NCBI GenBank assembly: GCA_003130835.1
Contig: QEXX01000070.1
Coordinates: 1-46,794, forward strand
Direction of reading: 5' to 3'
Source of the DNA: Anaerolineae bacterium
GTDB lineage: Bacteria > Chloroflexota > Anaerolineae > Anaerolineales > UBA4823
Length of the DNA: 46,794 bases
A program made the translations under genes and the position numbers. The notes under the pieces were generated by a model. That model saw nothing but the letters and a program-made list of their open reading frames with translations, was not told the origin of the DNA and ran no database searches. Positions 9,285 through 16,100 of this stretch are shown here, piece by piece. The first letter of the stretch is position 1; each line of letters opens with the position of its first letter.

Positions 9285-9591
9285 AGTCTTCGAGAAGATT
9301 CCCTTATTAAGAAATAATATTATCCTACAAGAGATCGACGCAAACCACGGTGATAAAGAAACCGTTGTCGTTTTACCAAGCAAGAATCAAATCAAGGTCG
9401 TCAATGAAGTCGGCTCATTTATTCTGCATTTGATCGACGGCAAGCGAACGGTGGCTGAGATTGTCGAAGAAGTGCAGCGCCAATATGCGTCGCCTGCGGA
9501 GCAGATTGAGAAAGATGTGGTGACCTTTTTGGGACAGTTGGCGGAGAAGGAGATCATTGACTTTATCCCTGGGTATACCGAGAGGAAATAA
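9274..9591 (+). CDS. PqqD-like peptide chaperone (RRE fold)
   Basis: 105 residues, overlapping the S26-like gene by 11 bases. The central and C-terminal parts match the PqqD family: a beta region with VVVLPSKNQIKVVNEVG, then ILHLIDGKRTVAEIVEEV, an acidic helix and FLGQLAEKEIIDF. PqqD-type proteins bind precursor peptides and present them to modifying enzymes. No radical SAM enzyme, YcaO or other classical partner is present in the window, and I find no convincing short precursor gene beside it. The tight coupling to S26-like and Fn3-like genes suggests it works with them. The role as a peptide-binding module is family knowledge; its use here is unproven. Confidence 0.8.
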   Translation: MGTEVFEKIPLLRNNIILQEIDANHGDKETVVVLPSKNQIKVVNEVGSFILHLIDGKRTVAEIVEEVQRQYASPAEQIEKDVVTFLGQLAEKEIIDFIPGYTERK

Positions 9592-10443
9592 ATGAAAAGG
9601 CGCTGGGTTTTCATTGTGATCTTTTTCCTGCTAATCATGGGTCTCTTCCCTGGCATTAGGGCATATAGTGCGGTGACGTTAAAATATTTTGACGTTTCGT
9701 GGGAGGCTAGCACACAGCGGGTCAAACTGCGCTGGGAAACGGCGAGCGAGCTGGATAATCTTGGCTTTCAGGTCAGACGCAAGCTGAGCGGCAGCACAGG
9801 GACGTTTGAGGTGGTCAAATTGTGCAACAAAGCAACCCGTTGTAGTGAAAGTGAATTGGAGGAATTTATCTTTGCCGAGGGGACCACAGCGGGAAAACTT
9901 TATGGAGATTATTATGATGACAATGTCCAAGCTGGGGAGAGCTATACTTATCAACTGATCGCTATTGATACCAGCAACCAGGAGGAAGTCGCACAGACAA
10001 AAACGATTGCCACGACTAATCAGACAACTCCTACCTTTACAGTAACTAGCGTTCCGCCGACTTCTACCTCCCGCCCAGCCAATCCGAATCGGGCGCGCAC
10101 GCGCACCCCAACCCCAACGGCAACCGTCCGATTGGTCTTGCCCTCAGCTACCCCTTTCCCAACGGAGACTTTCCAGCCGCCAACCGATACCCCTGCCCCG
10201 ACCCTTACGGAAACCCAATCAGAATTGCTGATTCCAACACTGCCTTTGCCGAGCATTACCCTTGTGTTTCCCGATACTCCAACGCCAATGCTGGAAGCCC
10301 CGACGCAAACGCCGGTAGCCGGCACGATTCCCCAAACCGCAACCTGGTTTACTCCGGCGCGCTTATTGGTGATCGGGTTGATTGTCATGGTCTGGGTCAT
10401 TCTCGGTGGGTGGTTTATTTTCGCCCTCCGCAAAATTCAGTGA
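9592..10443 (+). CDS. Fn3-like surface protein with Thr/Pro-rich stalk and C-terminal membrane anchor
   Basis: 283 residues; its ATG follows the PqqD stop with no gap. A signal peptide (KRRWVFIVIFFLLIMGLF) leads to a beta-sandwich-like domain starting LRWETASELDNLGFQVRR, similar to the product of 4162-4620. From about residue 140 to 245 the chain is rich in Thr and Pro (for example TPTPTATV), a typical extended and probably glycosylated stalk. A single transmembrane helix (about 255-278) is followed by ALRKIQ. The layout is that of a single-pass surface protein with the domain held away from the membrane. No enzyme motif is seen. Together with the first Fn3 protein it may be a partner or substrate of the C25 peptidases. 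Confidence 0.75.
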   Translation: MKRRWVFIVIFFLLIMGLFPGIRAYSAVTLKYFDVSWEASTQRVKLRWETASELDNLGFQVRRKLSGSTGTFEVVKLCNKATRCSESELEEFIFAEGTTAGKLYGDYYDDNVQAGESYTYQLIAIDTSNQEEVAQTKTIATTNQTTPTFTVTSVPPTSTSRPANPNRARTRTPTPTATVRLVLPSATPFPTETFQPPTDTPAPTLTETQSELLIPTLPLPSITLVFPDTPTPMLEAPTQTPVAGTIPQTATWFTPARLLVIGLIVMVWVILGGWFIFALRKIQ

Positions 10444-10453
10444 GCAATTGCTT

Positions 10454-12613
10454 ATGAGAGCTGTCTCAGCTCGGATTGGGAATGCTGTCTGGATTCTTTT
10501 TTTGCTTGGGGGATTGGTCGGGGGGTGTTCCTTCGCATCGCCTGATACCCGAGGCGGGCAGAGCGCGCCAAAGACTCAGGGGGTGAAAATCAGCGCAATG
10601 CCAGGTGTATTTATTGCTATCCCGCTCAAAGAGCTACAACCTTACGGGCTGGTGAATACAGAGCAGGAGTGGGTCTTGAGTTTTCGCGGGCATGTGATTC
10701 CCTTTTGGATCATCGATAACGGACAACCCACATTGACCTTTTATTCCCCCCCTACCCGCAACCCCTACTGGCGCGAAAATGTCTTTTTGCTACAATCGAA
10801 GGGCGCTTTTTCACTCTCCCCCGATCCAGAGCTTTCAACCTTGATCTCCCGACCGAATAAACCAGCGAACTTGGGGGAGCAACTGCCTCCCAGAACAGGT
10901 TTAGCCTATTTCGCGCTCGAAGAGAACCTCATCTATCAATCGCTTTCCGAGGGCGATCATTGGTATTGGCTAAAATTGATTAACCAGCATGAAGAAACAC
11001 TACCGCTTCGATTGGAGTCAAATCCAAGTGGTGAGGTGGTACTGAGGTTCGTGCTCTACTCGTCTAACGAAGCACCTGTCCACCCGGATCACGCTTTGAG
11101 GGTTGAAGTTAACGATACGTTTTCCCAAGAGCTGGTATGGGATGGCAAAGGCTTGCAACAAATGGAGATAGCCATCTCGGCAAACACCTTTCACCAGGGC
11201 GAAAATCAACTCACCCTTTCAGTTCCCGACCTAGAGGGGGTTTTTGCACAAGTTAGCTATCTGGATCGAATCGAGATCTTTTATCCACAGGCATTCCCCC
11301 CGCAGGCTGAGCAGGTCGATTTTTTTGCGACAGGCAGTTTAGAAGGGTTGATGCAAGGAAATGCGTACGTGGGTGGATGGGTGTGGCAAGTTGAGGATGC
11401 CCTTGCTCCACGACGCATTGAGTTGGAAACCCGTTTGCCACCATCCGATGAGATCTTCCGCTACCATTGGGTGAGTGAGAACGGGTTTCGTTCGCCTACC
11501 AGCCTTGAGCCCCTGCAGTCCTCAGCGCTTGAGACCGCATTGCCAGCCGAGGTGACTTACCTGGCGATCGGAACGGATGAATTGCTCAAACCGTTGCAAC
11601 CGCTGCTAGAACTGCGCCAAGCGGAGGGTCTAACAGTTCAGACCATTGAGGTGCAACAAATTTACGACCAGTATTATGGCTTTGCCGAGCCACAGGCAAT
11701 TGGAGCGTATCTGTCGAAAGCTGCCCGTCTATACCCGTCCTTGCGATATGTTTTATTGGTGGGCGATGCGACCTACGAGCCAGCCGATCGTCCTGCCTTG
11801 AAGGAACAAAACCGTTTGCCAACCTTTTTTATTGATACCATTTTTGGGGGGCAGACGGCGAGCGAAATGCCTTTTGCGATCTTTGACGAGGCAGATCCCC
11901 AATTCCTTACCAATGCACCGGCATTTCAACCCAAGTTTGCGGTTGGGCGATTGCCAGCCAGCTCGCCTCAACAAGTGCGCCAATGGGTAAATAAAGTGTT
12001 GGAATACGAAAAAGGGCAAAGGAAACCCCAAAGCAAGGTTGTTTTAGCCATTGCTGACCCGCAAGAAGCCCATTTTGCGTACGATGCGGCTGCTTTTCTG
12101 GAACTTTGGAAAGAGCCAACGGCGGGAGAGAGCTTTCTGCCTGAGGTGGGTGAAACCGATCTCAAGCAAAAGATGCAGGAAATTTTTAAGCAGGATTACC
12201 AGATGATCGCCTATTTCGGGCATGGAGCGATTGATTTATGGGGGAAGGATGAAATCTTCACCGCACAGGAAGCCAAAGCGCTGAGCGGGCAGGTCAGTTA
12301 TCCCCTGGTGTTAAACTTCACCTGCCTAACGGGGTATTATATCCATCCAGAGGTACTGTCTTTGACAGAGGCACTTTTGTGGAATCCAAAAGGTGGGGCT
12401 GTAGTGGTCATCGCTCCGACCAGCCTAACCTTAGCAGAAGACCAAAGCTTCTTGTGGCGTGCTTTGGTCGAAAGCTATCAAAATGTGGAAAACGCCCGCA
12501 TTGGGGATGTTTGGCTTGCCTCCCTGCCAAACATTGCCTTGCGCAATCAAGGCGTACGGGATGTGGTCTTAACCTACACCTTATTTGGAGATCCAGCCCT
12601 GACCCTACCGTAA
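10454..12613 (+). CDS. C25 (gingipain-type) cysteine peptidase, predicted lipoprotein
   Basis: 719 residues from the ATG at 10454, ten bases after the preceding stop. The frame is open further upstream to 10382, but that would overlap the previous gene and bury the signal sequence. The N-terminus is a lipoprotein signal: a hydrophobic run then LVGGC, with Cys25 as the lipidated residue. The C25 pair is His590 in FGHGAIDLWG and Cys624 in NFTCLTGYYIHP, again 34 residues apart. The end, YTLFGDPALTLP, matches that of the first C25 enzyme. It is shorter, with a reduced N-terminal region. Likely a membrane-tethered protease acting outside the cytoplasm. The two copies differ in anchoring (secreted versus lipidated), which suggests division of labour, not simple redundancy. 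Confidence 0.86.
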   Translation: MRAVSARIGNAVWILFLLGGLVGGCSFASPDTRGGQSAPKTQGVKISAMPGVFIAIPLKELQPYGLVNTEQEWVLSFRGHVIPFWIIDNGQPTLTFYSPPTRNPYWRENVFLLQSKGAFSLSPDPELSTLISRPNKPANLGEQLPPRTGLAYFALEENLIYQSLSEGDHWYWLKLINQHEETLPLRLESNPSGEVVLRFVLYSSNEAPVHPDHALRVEVNDTFSQELVWDGKGLQQMEIAISANTFHQGENQLTLSVPDLEGVFAQVSYLDRIEIFYPQAFPPQAEQVDFFATGSLEGLMQGNAYVGGWVWQVEDALAPRRIELETRLPPSDEIFRYHWVSENGFRSPTSLEPLQSSALETALPAEVTYLAIGTDELLKPLQPLLELRQAEGLTVQTIEVQQIYDQYYGFAEPQAIGAYLSKAARLYPSLRYVLLVGDATYEPADRPALKEQNRLPTFFIDTIFGGQTASEMPFAIFDEADPQFLTNAPAFQPKFAVGRLPASSPQQVRQWVNKVLEYEKGQRKPQSKVVLAIADPQEAHFAYDAAAFLELWKEPTAGESFLPEVGETDLKQKMQEIFKQDYQMIAYFGHGAIDLWGKDEIFTAQEAKALSGQVSYPLVLNFTCLTGYYIHPEVLSLTEALLWNPKGGAVVVIAPTSLTLAEDQSFLWRALVESYQNVENARIGDVWLASLPNIALRNQGVRDVVLTYTLFGDPALTLP

Positions 12614-12660
12614 GGGGTCGAACTGCAACGGAGATTTTGACCTGCAAATTGGATACAGCG

Positions 12661-13062
12661 ATGAACTCATCGAACAAGCCGAACGAGTGTCCAGAGTCCT
12701 TGCCTGAAGAAGCCCAAGTGGGCATCCGATTATTTAATGAGGGGAAATATTTTGAGGCGCATGAACACTTGGAAATAGCTTGGCGGGCGGAACCATCGTC
12801 AAAGCGCTATCTCTATATCGGCGTTTTGCAAGCCGGGGTTGCCTACTATCATATCCAACAGGGCAATTACCGCGGTGCGCTCAAGGTCATTGCCCGATCG
12901 CGGCGATGGTTAAATCAATTGCCGGCCTGGTGTGGAGGGATTCACGTTGCAAAATTACGCCAAGACCTAGATGCAGCCGAAACCGAAGTTCGAAGACTCG
13001 GTCCTCAAAATTTGGATCGCTTCAATAAGGACCTATTCCAACCGCTTGAGCTCCGCTCTTAG
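12661..13062 (+). CDS. DUF309-family protein
   Basis: 133 residues from the ATG at 12661, 47 bases after the C25 lipoprotein gene. The frame is open further upstream, inside the C25 gene, but the family domain begins only here. It carries the family signature GKYFEAHEHLEIAWR near residue 30 and a helical remainder, typical of DUF309 proteins, which are small, soluble and of unknown function. It is probably co-transcribed with the C25 cluster as its last gene, but nothing in the sequence ties it to that function. Confidence 0.75.
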   Translation: MNSSNKPNECPESLPEEAQVGIRLFNEGKYFEAHEHLEIAWRAEPSSKRYLYIGVLQAGVAYYHIQQGNYRGALKVIARSRRWLNQLPAWCGGIHVAKLRQDLDAAETEVRRLGPQNLDRFNKDLFQPLELRS

Positions 13063-13151
13063 ATAGCGTTTCCTGCGGAACTTTTGAGCAGCTTTATGCG
13101 TTATTAAGAAATAATCCTTTCAACCTATTTTGCCGTGCGAAGGACTTCAAT

Positions 13152-16100
13152 ATGAAACCATCCGTTGACCCTCAGTACCCTGACCAAAGGGATCGCAGCC
13201 AACCGAAACAATTGGGACTTGGACTTTTGATCCTTTCTCTGATCTTAATCCTCACGCTAATCCTCTCCAACCTCAGTGGTATTTCTCGTTCCCAGCGAAT
13301 AAACTCGATCCCCCCTGTTGGGACACCAACCCAACCAGTGCAGGAGAATTTTGATGAGATACCGCTGAAAGTTGCTCAGGTATTCCCGGCTGAGGGAAGC
13401 CAAGAGATCGACCCGAACGGGGTGATCACGGTAATTTTTAACCGCCCTGTTGTCCCTCTGACCACGATAAAACAACAGGCTGCCTTGCCAAATCCGCTGC
13501 GGATTTCACCACAATTAGACGGGGAAGCGCGCTGGTTGAATACCTCAATTTTGGTCTATCAACCCAAACAACCAATGTTGAGCGGTCAAACCTATCAGGT
13601 CACCGTAACACGCGACTTCGGTGAGTGGGGAAGAGTGCTGCAAAAAGAGTTCCAATGGTCCTTCACAACTCGATCTGCGAAAGTTGAGGGAATCACCCTG
13701 CAAAGTGGCGAAATTGATCCACCACAAGGTAAAGGCAATCTCTTGTTGGATGAAGCTATCACGATTCGATTTCTACAACCTATGGATGCCGAATCGACCC
13801 AAGCGGCGACCTTGCTCCAGGATGATCGTTTAGAGACCGTTCCCTTGGATTATCGCTGGAATGAGGAGAACACGCTCTTAACCGTCAAACCCAAACGGTA
13901 CTTAAGAGTTGATACCCATTATCAATTGGTCGTTCAAGAAAAAGCGAAAACGAAAAGCGGTGCATTTCTAAGTGAAGCCTTTCAATGGGACTTTTATACC
14001 CTGCCCATGCCAAACGTTGTGCAAACTACCCCTCACGATGGAGAGGTTCAACAAGATTATTCTCCGGTTCTATTTATAAAATTCTCCTCGCCGATGAAGA
14101 TCGACAGTTTTAAGGAAAAAGTGAACCTTCGTCCAGAACCAAAGAAGCCCCTGGAATGGTGGTACAACGAGTGGGAATATGGCTTTTACGCCTATAATTT
14201 AGAACCTTCCACCCAATACGAGGTCGAGATTCAGGCCGGGATTGAGGATATCTACGGCAATAAGCTGTTGGAAGGCAAGACTTTCAAATTTACGACCGCT
14301 CCGCTACCCCCTTCTGCCTACTTGCGTATGCCGGGGGAAATGGCCTTCTATCGAACTGAGCCGAAAACCCAATATTTTTATCTTGGCCTGACGAATCTTC
14401 GGAAGGCAGTGGTTAAGTTATACCCATTAAGCATCGAGGAATTTAGCGAACTAGCTTTTTATCAAAAATATGCTTGGGAGTTTTCTCCACGTTCCGACGC
14501 GATCTGGAGCAAGGAGATCAACAACCAAGCGGGACTCAATCAACCCTTCAACGTCAAAGTCGATTTATTTTCTGAGGAAGAGGCTTTAAAACCGGGCTTA
14601 TATTTCCTGACCCTAGATTCAGACGAAATCTCGCACCCTTATTCAAACTATCTGGATCAGCGAATTGTCATTGTTGCCAACGCAAATCTTACCTTTAAGA
14701 CGACGGTGTCTGAAGCGATGGCTTGGGTGACCGATCTTGAGAGTGGAGAACCTCTTCCAAATGTACCCATTCAAATTGTTGGGAAGAATCAAATCAACTT
14801 GGGCAGCGGAGTTACGAATCAAAAAGGGGTGGCTCTCATTCAATATGGTGAAGTGTACAATGATAATTTAGCCATTGCCTATACCCCTGAGGGGTCAGTT
14901 ATATCGTATGCGTTGAATCTGTGGGGAAGTGGAGCGACGTCCGTTGATTATGCGCTGTGGGAAGGCTATTATTCTGTACCCGGTTTGACCCGCGCTTATG
15001 TTTATACGGAAAGGCCAATCTATCGCCCTGGTCAACCGGTTTACTTTAAGGCGGTGTTGCGTAGCGATGACGATCTGGATTATCAAATCCCTCCATTGGA
15101 AACGATTAAAGCCCGTATCCAAAGCTATGATAAAGTGGTCTGGGAAGAGAACTTGGACGTTACCGACACGGGTACGATCGATGGTCGATTTCTCTTAGGC
15201 GATGATGCTGCTTTGGGAACTTACACATTATCGATTCTCAATCCCAACGACGAGAGCGTTCTCGGAGAGGTCAGTTTTAGCGTCGCTGAGTATCGTCGGC
15301 CGGAATTCCGTGTTGACGTCTCAGTGAAGCCAGCAGAGCTAGTGGTAGGGGAAAGTGGCGCGGCTTTGGTTCAGGCAGAATATTACTCTGGCGGTGCAGT
15401 AGCCGATGGGAAACTCAGATGGACGATCACGGCTCAACCATTTAACTTCTCACCCGGTGGCGAGTTCCAGGATTATTCCTTTACCGATGAGGAGCTGGAT
15501 AATTTTGAACGGATGGCTGAAGAGCGCGGCTTAATGGTTGTGTCCGAGGGAGAAGGTAATTTAGATGCAAATGGGCAATATCCGATTGAGTTTCTCGCCA
15601 AGCTTGGTGAGGCAGGCAGAAGCGAGCGTTGGACAATTGAAGCCGATGTAACCGATATTGCTGGAAATGTCGTCAGCGGTCGTCAGCAGATGGTGGTTCA
15701 TCAAAGCCAGCTTTACACGGGGATCAAAGCAGCGTTTCTTGTGGGTGAACAAGGTAAGGAGCAGAACTTTTCCATCGTAACCTTGGATTGGGCAGCAAAC
15801 CCGCTTGCCAACCGGCAAGTTGACGTTCAAATTGTCGAACGCCGTTGGCACAGTGTTCAAGTTCAACAGCCAGATGGCTCGATCGTCTGGGAGACAAAAG
15901 TGGAAGAGATTCCGGTTGCTTCTGAAACGGTTATCACGGACGAGATTGGAAAAGCTCAAGTCAGTTTTATCCCGCCAAACGGCGGTGTTTTCCGCGCTCG
16001 GGCTTGCACTCGAGACCCAGGAGAAAGACAACATTGCGCTGCAGCGTATCTGTGGGTATATGGAGGAGAGTACATCCCTTGGCGACAGACTAGTGATCGT

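Noticed and set aside
10020-10433. 137-codon minus-strand frame rich in Val and Gly
   Set aside because: It mirrors the Thr/Pro-rich stalk of the Fn3 protein; composition is explained by the complementary codons.
5595-12613. Type IX secretion system cargo or PorU
   Set aside because: Neither C25 protein has the C-terminal secretion domain, and no Por, Gld or Spr gene is present.
13063-13151. Terminator or promoter between DUF309 and A2M genes
   Set aside because: A short TTCC/GGAA stem and a TTGAGC box are present but neither is paired with a good partner element; only the GAAGGA ribosome binding site is convincing.
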